The notes under the pieces were generated by a model, which had not been told where the DNA came from, made no database searches, and worked only from the letters and a program-made list of their open reading frames with translations. The translations under genes and the position numbers were made by a program. From Alphaproteobacteria bacterium (GTDB lineage: Bacteria > Pseudomonadota > Alphaproteobacteria > Micavibrionales > UBA2020), in contig JAGLRU010000429.1 in NCBI GenBank assembly GCA_023136145.1, positions 1 to 7,102 of the forward strand: a stretch of 7,102 bases of DNA, given 5' to 3'. This document shows, piece by piece, positions 1-4,771 of this stretch (position 1 is its first letter; each line of letters opens with the position of its first letter).

Positions 1-13
1 AATATCTACCATG

Positions 14-48
14 CCCTTTAAGAACCTTTTTTAAAGGTCTTTAAAGGG
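14..48. repeat. Long imperfect hairpin at the left edge
   Basis: CCCTTTAA (14-21) pairs with TTAAAGGG (41-48), and ACCTTT (24-29) pairs with AAAGGT (33-38). Between the two helices lie one G-T pair and one A-C mismatch, and the loop is only three T residues. No T-run follows directly (the nearest begins near 62), so it is not a clean intrinsic terminator. If the molecule is circular, it lies about 15 bp beyond the DnaA box at the right edge and could be part of the origin. That placement is inference. Confidence 0.6.
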
Positions 49-72
49 GTAATTTGATTGTGTTTTTTAAGA

Positions 73-123
73 CTATTGTCAAGTAAAATGCGGTACAGAA
101 GTTCCTATTTTACTTGACAATAG
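73..123 (+). repeat. Dyad repeat, copy 1 (17-bp perfect arms)
   Basis: The arms CTATTGTCAAGTAAAAT (73-89) and ATTTTACTTGACAATAG (107-123) are perfect reverse complements around a 17-bp asymmetric centre. Inside the centre GGTAC and GTTCC can pair apart from one T-T mismatch, closing on an AGAA loop. The 39-bp core 79-117 recurs at 5778-5816 in the same orientation with two differences. It lies 90 bp upstream of the first toxin gene. It could be a protein-binding or recombination site, or a palindromic mobile repeat. I do not recognise it as a known element. Confidence 0.85.
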
Positions 124-150
124 AAAACTAAAAAGCTTAATTACGGTAGT

Positions 151-208
151 GCATATTAAATTATGCTTGCATAGTACAGTATACAATGCTATTTTAAGAG
201 AAAGCATA
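151..208 (+). promoter_or_regulatory. Possible promoter/operator of the toxin-first TA operon
   Basis: The pentamer GCATA occurs at 151-155, 169-173 and 204-208, with its inverse TATGC at 162-166. The first and inverted copies form a GCATA/TATGC dyad. Operons of this type are usually repressed by the antitoxin binding palindromes in the promoter, so these are candidate operator half-sites. A -10-like TACAAT lies at 182-187 but no good -35 sits at the right distance. The promoter call is therefore weak. Confidence 0.3.
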
Positions 209-212
209 TAAT

Positions 213-554
213 TTGAAACATATTATAAAATCAAAAACAGTTATTGTTTTTACAGATGAAAAAGGCAAAGAACCGTTTAACTATTGGCTTAATAATTTAC
301 GAGATTTAAAGGGAAAAAGAAGGATAGCGGCAAGAATTTTACGTCTTGAATCTGGTCTTTATGGTGATTGTGAGCCGGTAGGGGAAGGTGTTTTAGAATT
401 AAGAATGTTTTTTGGTTCTGGATACCGTGTTTATTTTGGAGAAGATAAAAAAAATATCGTGGTTTTATTGTTTGGTGGCAATAAAAGCACTCAAAAAAAA
501 GACGTTAAAACAGCAAAAGAATATTGGAAGGAGTACAAAGAAAATGGTCAATAA
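213..554 (+). CDS. Type II TA toxin, RelE/ParE superfamily (HigB-like addiction module killer protein)
   Basis: The 113-residue product matches, by pattern, the short RelE/HigB-like toxins called addiction module killer proteins (Gp49-like group). Signature blocks are the basic stretch KGKRRIAARI (33-42), the PVGEGVLELR block (55-64), GYRVYF (70-75) and the strand and turn VVLLFGGNKS (83-92) before a basic C-terminal helix. Family members are typically ribosome-dependent mRNA interferases, and the conserved Arg/Lys positions fit this; activity here is inferred. The start is TTG at 213, with an AAGAGAAAG purine run at 196-204. The only in-frame ATG lies far inside the domain, so TTG is preferred. 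The stop overlaps the start of the antitoxin gene by 11 bp, giving the toxin-first order usual for this family and suggesting translational coupling. Confidence 0.94.
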   Translation: MKHIIKSKTVIVFTDEKGKEPFNYWLNNLRDLKGKRRIAARILRLESGLYGDCEPVGEGVLELRMFFGSGYRVYFGEDKKNIVVLLFGGNKSTQKKDVKTAKEYWKEYKENGQ

Positions 555-864
555 ACGTACATACAGAACATTTGATGAAGCTCAAGAAGAATATTACCGC
601 AATCATCCAAATGAAATTGACGGTTATCTTGAAGTTGCTTTTGAAGAATATGCAAAAGATCGTTGCACTCCTGCCGTGCTCTCTCAATTACGCATGATTG
701 CTCGTGTTAAAGGTATTTCAGCAATTGCTGGAGAAACAGGAATTACTCGTAATGGCATTCAAAAAGCTTTGTCTGAACAAGGAAATCCAAAGTTTGAGAA
801 CATTAATGCTATTATGAACTCTATAGGATATAACCTTATGCCCCAAAAACAAGCCGCTGAATAA
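544..864 (+). CDS. Type II TA antitoxin, HigA-like HTH (addiction module antidote protein)
   Basis: This 106-residue protein is the expected partner of the upstream toxin. Residues 24-50 resemble the N-terminal part of antidote proteins (a YLE.AFEE block followed by a helix). Residues about 55-95 form a Xre/Cro-type HTH, with GISAIAGETGITRNGIQKAL as the HTH core and the family-typical SE.GNPKFE block after it. It should neutralise the toxin by binding it and repress the operon through DNA binding. The open frame extends back to 412 inside the toxin gene, but the ATG at 544 has an AAGGAG Shine-Dalgarno at 528-533 and gives the family length. The stop lies 3 bp from the stop of the convergent gene at 868-1362, with no obvious terminator between them, so the two transcripts probably overlap at their 3' ends. 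Confidence 0.93.
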   Translation: MVNKRTYRTFDEAQEEYYRNHPNEIDGYLEVAFEEYAKDRCTPAVLSQLRMIARVKGISAIAGETGITRNGIQKALSEQGNPKFENINAIMNSIGYNLMPQKQAAE

Positions 865-867
865 CCT

Positions 868-1362
868 CTAAGCACTTTTGTAAGGGAATATACCTAAAAA
901 TCTTTTCGGCTTCTCTACGAGCTTCTTTGGCGGTTTATCGCGCAAATCTTCAATCAGGTTTGTTTGTCTGTCGATTGTTGATTGTGTTTTGTCTAATTTA
1001 TCAAGTAAATTTTTTTCTCTTTCTGTAGCTTCGCTCAATAATTTATTTTGAGACTGAATTTTTTCATCTAAAAAACTAACTTTTTGTTGTAACAACTTGT
1101 TTTCTATGTTTGTTTCAGTTGTTTCCTTTTGTTTCAGGTTGTCTCTTTTTTCTGTTTCAGTTGTTTCTTTAATTTTGAAATCGCTACTAAAGACACGAGC
1201 CAATTCAGAACCATCTACTATGTGACGTTCTTTCTTGCCCCATTTCTCTTTTGTATAAGATATTTCGCCATTTTTGAGCATTTCATAAAAGCGTTTCCGT
1301 GTCATGCCTTTGATGGCTCTTATAGCTTGGGAGGGTGTGTATTTTGAGTTGTTTTTGGACAT
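868..1362 (-). CDS. HTH plus coiled-coil plasmid protein of uncertain role
   Basis: The 164-residue product has two parts. Residues 8-58 look like a MerR/excisionase-type winged HTH (YTPSQAIRAIKGMTRKRFYEML, then a wing and HIVDGSELARVF). Residues about 85-140 are a charged, glutamine-rich coiled coil, and the protein ends in a basic segment with RFLGIFPYK. This architecture resembles small plasmid DNA-binding proteins that accompany replication initiators on other plasmids, for example the HTH/coiled-coil protein next to Rep on Acinetobacter plasmids. That comparison is from memory. Residues 65-70 and 79-84 are both KETTET, a 14-residue repeat mirrored by a 15-bp DNA repeat. The start is ATG at 1362 with AGGTGG four bases upstream. 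It lies in the divergent position relative to oriT and mobA where IncQ plasmids carry mobC, but a 700-bp gap and a terminator separate them. Replication or partition accessory and transcriptional repressor are both possible. Confidence 0.85.
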   Translation of the reverse strand: MSKNNSKYTPSQAIRAIKGMTRKRFYEMLKNGEISYTKEKWGKKERHIVDGSELARVFSSDFKIKETTETEKRDNLKQKETTETNIENKLLQQKVSFLDEKIQSQNKLLSEATEREKNLLDKLDKTQSTIDRQTNLIEDLRDKPPKKLVEKPKRFLGIFPYKSA

Positions 1363-1389
1363 GTTTCCACCTGTATCGTTTTGTTTTTT

Positions 1390-1432
1390 GAAACATAGTT
1401 AGAAACATATCAGGTGTTTTCTTAAAGACCAA
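1390..1432 (-). promoter_or_regulatory. Predicted promoter and operator of the HTH/coiled-coil gene
   Basis: On the minus strand TTGGTC (1432-1427) and TATGTT (1409-1404) are separated by 17 bp. The -10 overlaps two direct GAAACATA repeats (1390-1397 and 1402-1409, 12 bp apart, plus-strand reading). A further inverted pair, CACCTG (1368-1373) and CAGGTG (1411-1416), brackets them. Repeats over a promoter in front of a HTH gene suggest autoregulation. The hexamer matches are moderate. Confidence 0.4.
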
Positions 1433-1509
1433 TATATTATTGAAAGTTATTTATAGAAAATTTATCCGCGTAATAAGACCGCCTGCGTAAACTGGCGGAG
1501 ATTTACTTT

Positions 1510-1543
1510 AAAAACTGCCCTCCAGCTTTTAACCGGAGGGCAG
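1510..1543 (-). terminator. Rho-independent terminator on the minus strand
   Basis: The perfect 9-bp arms CTGCCCTCC (1515-1523) and GGAGGGCAG (1535-1543) enclose an 11-nt loop. On the minus strand the stem is followed at once by TTTTT (1514-1510). This is a textbook intrinsic terminator for leftward transcription. No protein gene on the minus strand lies upstream for several kilobases, so it either ends an unlisted RNA or insulates the HTH gene from read-through. Confidence 0.75.
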
Positions 1544-1613
1544 GGTGATAGTATCACCGTTCGCGCCAACGGCTTCCCAGCCTGTACGCTTGTGCATAAT
1601 AGCATGTTATGCT
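1510..1613 (-). ncRNA. Candidate small RNA ending at the minus-strand terminator
   Basis: Read on the minus strand, a GCATAA/TTATGC hairpin (1612-1594), a CCGTT/AACGG hairpin (1572-1557) and a 7-bp GGTGATA/TATCACC dyad (1558-1544) precede the terminator. The second and third share bases 1557-1558, so they are mutually exclusive over those two pairs. Closely packed stem-loops followed by a terminator and no ORF fit a small or counter-transcribed RNA. I could not find a convincing promoter, so the 5' end is arbitrary. Confidence 0.25.
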
Positions 1614-1758
1614 TAATCCTACAAAGAAACAGAATTTCTCGGCAGGGCTGATTTATTATGTAATCCCATTATTATCACTGTTCATAAAATATCCTAGCCT
1701 CGCGGCGATGAGCGGCTTTTAAAAACTTTGAGCGAAGCGAAACCATAATTCTTTTGTT

Positions 1759-1781
1759 CTGCTGTTAGCAGGGCATTTTTT
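1759..1781 (+). terminator. Weak terminator-like hairpin
   Basis: CTGCT (1759-1763) and AGCAG (1767-1771) enclose a 3-nt loop. GGC, an A and a run of T residues follow to about 1781. The stem is short, and nothing on the plus strand upstream clearly needs terminating, so the call is tentative. Confidence 0.3.
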
Positions 1782-1868
1782 ATATGGGAATAGTATTGCG
1801 ATAGTGGTTGTAATTGAGGCTAAAGATATGAGACCGTAATAAATCGAATGTTTTCTAATTTTTAGAGA

Positions 1869-1897
1869 AGGGCGCACTTATCCAAACTAAAGTTTGG
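1869..1897 (-). other. oriT: Origin of transfer, IncQ/MobQ type
   Basis: Read on the minus strand the segment is an inverted repeat CCAAACT-TT-AGTTTGG (1897-1882) followed directly by ATAAGTGCGCCCT (1881-1869). An inverted repeat just 5' of TAAGTGCGCCCT is the arrangement of the RSF1010/R1162 oriT, where MobA recognises the repeat and cleaves within the GTGCGCCCT region. I do not claim the exact bond here. The site lies about 180 bp upstream of a MobA/MobL relaxase gene, the expected partner. With the nick in the minus strand, transfer would run away from mobA, so the relaxase gene would enter the recipient last. Confidence 0.88.
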
Positions 1898-1903
1898 GTG
1901 CTT

Positions 1904-2040
1904 TTTGCTCAAGAGCAAATGAGAGGTTTTTGCCCCTCTCAAACTCTAACAAGTGATTGCGCCTTCAGGCGCAGATCAAGAGTGTTCCGCCACTCTTAAA
2001 AATCTTACGGTAAACGCGGGGGCGTTTAATTCCTCAAGGA
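1904..2040. repeat. Array of short inverted repeats between oriT and mobA
   Basis: Five perfect 7-bp inverted repeats follow the oriT repeat in quick succession: TTTGCTC/GAGCAAA (1904-1919), TGAGAGG/CCTCTCA (1920-1941), TGCGCCT/AGGCGCA (1958-1973), AAGAGTG/CACTCTT (1978-1997) and TAAACGC/GCGTTTA (2011-2028). A 4-bp one, TCCT/AGGA (2031-2040), ends the run. The spacers are 2, 8, 2, 6, 4 and 2 nt. The arm sequences differ from one another, so this is not a simple repeated site. The last dyad overlaps a full AAGGAGG Shine-Dalgarno (2036-2042). The region is probably the 5' leader of the mobA mRNA or structured single-stranded DNA during transfer. Confidence 0.85.
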
Positions 2041-2079
2041 GGTTCACTGAGTTAATCCATCATACATCGAGGGAGAGCA

Positions 2080-3315
2080 ATGCGGGCGTTAGAGCTACAT
2101 GCAGCTATGAAACAAATACAGCGTTCCGCGTTGCGTTCCTCTGTAGCTGCTGCGGCCTATCGATCTGGAGAACGTCTTAAGGATGAGCGTACAGATGAGA
2201 TACACGACTACCGCAAGAAAGGCGGCGTTGAGCATAGCCGCATTTATACCCCTGACAATGCCCCAGAGTGGGCGCGTGACCGTCATAAGCTTTGGAATGC
2301 TTGTGAGGCTAAGGAGAACCGTAAGAACTCCTGTACGGCGCGGGAATGGGAAATAGCGTTTCCTTATGAATTTAACATTATGCAGCGCAGAGAAGCAGGG
2401 GAGACTATTGCCCGTGAGATGATACAGCGTTACGGGTGTGCTGTTGATATTGCTTTCCACAAGCCAAGCATGGAAGGTGATGAACGCAATTACCATGCTC
2501 ATATTATGTTTACTACAAGAAGCTTTGATCCCAAGACAAAGGACGGCTGGAGCCGAACTAAATACCGAGATTTAAACGATGATAAAATTGAGGTTGCCGG
2601 AAAGAAAACCACACGCGGAGTGCATGAGGTTAAAACCTTGCGTAAGTTTGCGGCGCAGGAAATGAACCGCATAGCCGCGCGCGAGAAAATGCAGATTAAA
2701 ACAGAATATAAAAGCTATGCCGCGCGCGGCATTGATAAAATCCCGACCAAGAAGGAAGGGAAAGAAGTTACAGCTATGAAGCGTAAGGGCAAGAAGACCC
2801 GCCGCGCAGAGCTTAACCGCAGGATTAAGGCACGAAACGAGCGTAACTTTAAGATGCTTGTAGGCATTCAGGTAAAGGCACAAAAAAGGCAAATTAAAAA
2901 GCTGTCCAAAAAGCAAAAGGGCAGGGGCTTTTTTGCTTCATTATTTAGCTTGTTTACAGGTGGAAATAAAAGCCGCAGGGCAGAGCGCACGGCGTTGAAA
3001 ACATCTATAGGGCGTAATACAGAGGCAATCAGAAACCCAAGAATAGAACAACAGCGACAGATTAACAGGACAGGCAATGATAACCGACAAGACCGGACAC
3101 GCGACAAAGACCCTTTGCAACCTTCCTCTGTAGAGAAGAAAAAAGAATATCTATCATTGCTGCATGAGCGCGTTATGGAACGACATGTTAATCGTGATAA
3201 AAAGTATCAAGCCTTTATTGACCGTCATAATGAAATCATGAGTAAGCCGGTAAAACGGCGCGATTTTGGACGCGAAAGAAGCGAGAGCAATTCTAACGGC
3301 AAAGATCATGAGTAA
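2080..3315 (+). CDS. mobA: MobA/MobL family relaxase (MobQ)
   Basis: This 411-residue conjugative relaxase would nick oriT, bind the 5' end covalently and lead the strand into the recipient through a helper plasmid's secretion system. The N-terminal block RSALRSSVAAAAYRSG (17-30) carries the likely catalytic tyrosine Y27. Then come DERTDEIHDYRKKGGV (35-50), a TAREWEIAFP strand (86-95), H127 in DIAFHKP and the metal-binding H139-A-H141 in NYHAHIMFTTR. Residues 188-237 hold the family-typical FAAQEMNRIA...YAARGIDKIPT block. Past about residue 240 the protein is very basic and low in complexity, with a short hydrophobic patch (FFASLFSLF, 284-292). There is no primase domain as in RSF1010 MobA. 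The ATG at 2080 has a GGGAGAG Shine-Dalgarno, and an in-frame stop at 2053 rules out a much longer start. GC content is visibly higher than in the cargo genes downstream, hinting at separate origin. Confidence 0.96.
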   Translation: MRALELHAAMKQIQRSALRSSVAAAAYRSGERLKDERTDEIHDYRKKGGVEHSRIYTPDNAPEWARDRHKLWNACEAKENRKNSCTAREWEIAFPYEFNIMQRREAGETIAREMIQRYGCAVDIAFHKPSMEGDERNYHAHIMFTTRSFDPKTKDGWSRTKYRDLNDDKIEVAGKKTTRGVHEVKTLRKFAAQEMNRIAAREKMQIKTEYKSYAARGIDKIPTKKEGKEVTAMKRKGKKTRRAELNRRIKARNERNFKMLVGIQVKAQKRQIKKLSKKQKGRGFFASLFSLFTGGNKSRRAERTALKTSIGRNTEAIRNPRIEQQRQINRTGNDNRQDRTRDKDPLQPSSVEKKKEYLSLLHERVMERHVNRDKKYQAFIDRHNEIMSKPVKRRDFGRERSESNSNGKDHE

Positions 3316-3355
3316 GATTCATGTACGGTATTTTATTCAAAATGATGTTTTCATG

Positions 3356-3391
3356 GTAAGACTTCAAAACTAAGTAAGACTTCAAAACTAA
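3356..3391 (+). repeat. Perfect tandem duplication, 2 x 18 bp
   Basis: GTAAGACTTCAAAACTAA occurs twice without a gap (3356-3373 and 3374-3391), just after mobA and just before its likely terminator. The unit has the same length as the rep iterons but an unrelated sequence. It may be a replication-slippage duplication or a two-site protein-binding element. Confidence 0.9.
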
Positions 3392-3401
3392 TTATCAAAA
3401 T

Positions 3402-3420
3402 ATTGCGTGCGCAATTTTTT
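3402..3420 (+). terminator. Probable mobA terminator
   Basis: ATTGCG (3402-3407) and CGCAAT (3410-3415) form a short stem, realistically 5 bp with a GTGC loop. It runs into six T residues (3415-3420). Its position 86 bp after the mobA stop and the T-run fit an intrinsic terminator, though the stem is short. Confidence 0.55.
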
Positions 3421-3435
3421 ACTTCGTAACCCCGC

Positions 3436-3469
3436 TGAAAAATTTCAAAGAGAAACTTTGGATTTTTCA
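3436..3469 (+). repeat. Stem-loop directly upstream of a strong ribosome binding site
   Basis: TGAAAAAT (3436-3443) pairs with ATTTTTCA (3462-3469) and CAAAG (3446-3450) with CTTTG (3456-3460), separated by a 2:1 internal loop. The apical loop is AGAAA. It ends five bases before AAGGAG (3474-3479). It could stabilise or regulate a transcript whose first ORF is the 14-codon mini-ORF at 3489. Confidence 0.6.
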
Positions 3470-3488
3470 AGAGAAGGAGAAAATTGCC

Positions 3489-3533
3489 ATGCAAGAGAAT
3501 CAATCAAAAAACATGCACGACCAGCCGCCATGA
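3489..3533 (+). pseudogene. 14-codon mini-ORF, leader peptide or gene remnant
   Basis: An AAGGAG Shine-Dalgarno (3474-3479) sits 9 nt before ATG at 3489. The frame encodes MQENQSKNMHDQPP and stops at TGA (3531-3533). A second ATG overlaps that stop as ATGA (3530) and reads only eight codons, MNKKVSAT. The good ribosome binding site and the coupled second start look like the beginning of a mobilization-type operon whose bodies were deleted. Alternatively it is a translated leader for the gene at 3616. The sequence is too short to tell. Confidence 0.35.
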
Positions 3534-3615
3534 ACAAAAAAGTATCAGCAACCTGAAAAATAATTTACGCTTAAAATATTAGCTCTTTTGATGTTAGTAG
3601 AAAAAGGTTTTGTTT

Positions 3616-4131
3616 ATGGATACGATAATATCATTATCATCACTTGTTACGCTTGTTGTAGGTGCAACTTTAGTTCATCTTTCTAATAGAGTATTAGATA
3701 AGTCCCGAATAAAAACAAAATGGATAAAAATATGGGCTGATAACTTTTTGGAATGTGCCGAGGATTACAATGATTGCTCTAGCAAGCTAACCGCAAATAT
3801 GGTTCTATTGGGAAGCCTTTGTAAAAATAAAGAAAGTAATCAGGATAGAATAAACATCAAGGACGATGAGATTTATTCGCTTTGGGAGCAAATCCTTCTA
3901 CTTGAGTGGGAGTTGAAACGGTATGCACAATTTTCTTCAAAAAATAAAAAAGATTTTGAAAAGGTTCTAAGAACCTTTCATAGTTTGTTATCGGGATTAA
4001 TAGAGTATTATTGCAGAAAAGACAAGACTTCTGACAATCCTTATAATTTAGAGGAGTTAAGAGACGCGCAACATAAATATAGTAAAGTTGTACGGAATGT
4101 GCATTCTGAGCTTATGAATATAAAGAAATAA
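3616..4131 (+). CDS. Hypothetical membrane-anchored helical protein
   Basis: I do not recognise this 171-residue protein. Residues 1-22 (MDTIISLSSLVTLVVGATLVHL) form one hydrophobic segment with no basic n-region or cleavage site, followed by the basic RIKTKWIK. It is therefore probably a signal-anchored protein with the remainder in the cytoplasm. The remainder is charged and mostly helical by composition, with aromatic-rich stretches such as SLWEQILLLEWELKRYAQF (about 89-107) and LLSGLIEYY. There are four cysteines, at about residues 46, 54, 70 and 133 (Cys-Ala-Glu, Cys-Ser-Ser, Cys-Lys-Asn, Cys-Arg-Lys). The ATG at 3616 is preferred to the in-frame TTG at 3610 because AAAAAGG (3601-3607) is 8 nt from the ATG but only 2 nt from the TTG. 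The gene is AT-rich, has a terminator after it and sits as cargo between mobA and a GGCT-like gene. Confidence 0.8.
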   Translation: MDTIISLSSLVTLVVGATLVHLSNRVLDKSRIKTKWIKIWADNFLECAEDYNDCSSKLTANMVLLGSLCKNKESNQDRINIKDDEIYSLWEQILLLEWELKRYAQFSSKNKKDFEKVLRTFHSLLSGLIEYYCRKDKTSDNPYNLEELRDAQHKYSKVVRNVHSELMNIKK

Positions 4132-4132
4132 G

Positions 4133-4171
4133 GTAAGCGTCTAGTGAATCCCGCTTACTTAGAGTATTTTT
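4133..4171 (+). terminator. Probable terminator after the membrane-anchored protein
   Basis: The 7-bp arms GTAAGCG (4133-4139) and CGCTTAC (4152-4158) enclose a 12-nt loop. Five T residues follow at 4167-4171, eight bases past the stem. The stem begins one base after the stop codon. The offset T-run makes it less than ideal. Confidence 0.5.
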
Positions 4172-4208
4172 GTTAGGTATCCTCTTAAAATATTAATCAG
4201 GAGGTAGA

Positions 4209-4226
4209 ATGACAAGGTTTACATGA
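4209..4226 (+). other. Mini-ORFs with a strong Shine-Dalgarno upstream of the GGCT-like gene
   Basis: AGGAGG (4199-4204) lies four bases before ATG at 4209, which encodes only MTRFT before TGA. A second start overlaps that stop (ATG at 4223) and reads MMIANIND to TAG at 4249, 13 bp before the ATG of the GGCT-like gene. The chain of tiny overlapping frames may be a leader that couples ribosomes to the downstream gene, or the debris of deleted genes. It mirrors the arrangement at 3489-3556. Confidence 0.3.
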
Positions 4227-4261
4227 TGATTGCCAATATTAACGATTAGGGAATAATTTAG

Positions 4262-4705
4262 ATGTTTTATTTTGCATATGGCTCGAACATGTCCATTGAA
4301 AGGCTTAGTGATCGAGCACAATCGGCAAAATTAGTTACTGTAGCTATTCTTGATAAGCATGAATTGAAATTCCACAAGGTGAGTAAAGATGGGTCAGGGA
4401 AATGCGATGCGGCAGAAACACATCAAGATGATCATTCGGTGATAGGAGTGGTTTTCGAAATTAGCAGCGAATTAGAAGAAGGAAAATTGGATCTCAAAGA
4501 GGGGTCAGGTTATAAAAAAAAGATTGTAGAAGTAAAACCAATTAAAGGTGGTGAGCCCATAAAAGCTATTATGTACTATGCCATAGATACTGACTCTACT
4601 CTAAAGCCCTATCGCGAGTATAAGGAACATGTATTAAGAGGCGCTAAAGAAAATGGCTTGCCAGATGAGTATATTAAAAAAATCGCGTCTATAGAATCAG
4701 TTTAG
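4262..4705 (+). CDS. Gamma-glutamylcyclotransferase-like protein (GGCT/AIG2 fold)
   Basis: This 147-residue, cytosolic-looking protein has the hallmarks of the GGCT family. The substrate-loop motif YGSNM is at residues 6-10 directly after the first strand. A FHKVSKDGSGKCDA segment follows (37-50), then a central strand VIGVVFEI (60-67) and LDLKEGSGY (76-84), in which E80 matches the catalytic glutamate. The C-terminus ends in the typical YKEHVLRGAKENGLPDEYIKKI (120-141). Family members release 5-oxoproline from gamma-glutamyl amino acids or related amides; the substrate here cannot be told. The length is normal for a single-domain member. The ATG at 4262 has TAGGGAA nine bases upstream. It is a cargo gene on a plasmid with no other metabolic genes, so a role in resistance, stress or defence is open. 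Confidence 0.88.
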   Translation: MFYFAYGSNMSIERLSDRAQSAKLVTVAILDKHELKFHKVSKDGSGKCDAAETHQDDHSVIGVVFEISSELEEGKLDLKEGSGYKKKIVEVKPIKGGEPIKAIMYYAIDTDSTLKPYREYKEHVLRGAKENGLPDEYIKKIASIESV

Positions 4706-4771
4706 AAAGCACCAATTTCCCCGCTCGCCTATGTGCTCATGCACTTCTTTTTCCGAGAAATTATTAGTCAT
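4697..4771 (-). pseudogene. 24-codon minus-strand ORF, possible 5' remnant of a gene
   Basis: An ATG at 4771 with TTAGGAAC upstream opens a frame starting MTNNFSEKEVHEHIGERG and ending at TGA (4699-4697) inside the 3' end of the GGCT-like gene. The composition and the ribosome binding site look like a genuine protein start that is cut off by a junction. I recognise no family, and chance is possible at this length. Confidence 0.25.

Larger units (their letters stand above)
1433..1868. other. Non-coding region between the HTH gene promoter and oriT
   Basis: No convincing gene is visible on either strand. The stretch contains CCGCC/GGCGG (1479-1483, 1494-1498), the strong minus-strand terminator and nested hairpins listed separately, GCATAA/TTATGC (1594-1599, 1607-1612) and a weak plus-strand terminator-like hairpin near 1759. 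The high density of dyads argues for regulatory RNA or protein-binding sites. I see no rRNA or tRNA structure. Confidence 0.6.

Noticed and set aside
73..123. Resemblance of GAAGTTCCTATT to half of a yeast FRT site, or a Xer dif-type site.
   Set aside because: Only one partial half-site matches FRT, and the 17-17-17 layout does not fit the 11-6-11 structure of dif; neither recombinase gene is present.
412..543. Longer 150-residue version of the antitoxin starting at 412.
   Set aside because: The extension lies inside the toxin gene in another frame, lacks family similarity, and the ATG at 544 has a good Shine-Dalgarno.
1878..1886. TTATCCAAA as a second DnaA box.
   Set aside because: It differs from the consensus and is fully explained as part of the oriT nick region and inverted repeat.
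1433..2079. A retron or CRISPR array in the hairpin-rich region.
   Set aside because: There is no reverse transcriptase or cas gene, and the repeats are inverted pairs of different sequence, not regularly spaced direct repeats.
1953..2180. 75-residue plus-strand ORF overlapping the start of mobA.
   Set aside because: It runs through the hairpin array and the mobA start in another frame and has no recognisable domain; treated as a shadow.
2095..3107. Three minus-strand ORFs opposite mobA (79-135 residues).
   Set aside because: They are antisense to a strongly supported relaxase gene and have hydrophobic, cysteine-rich compositions typical of shadow frames.
3610..3615. TTG at 3610 as start of the membrane-anchored protein.
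   Set aside because: Spacing to the only purine-rich ribosome binding site is two bases; the ATG at 3616 is at eight bases.
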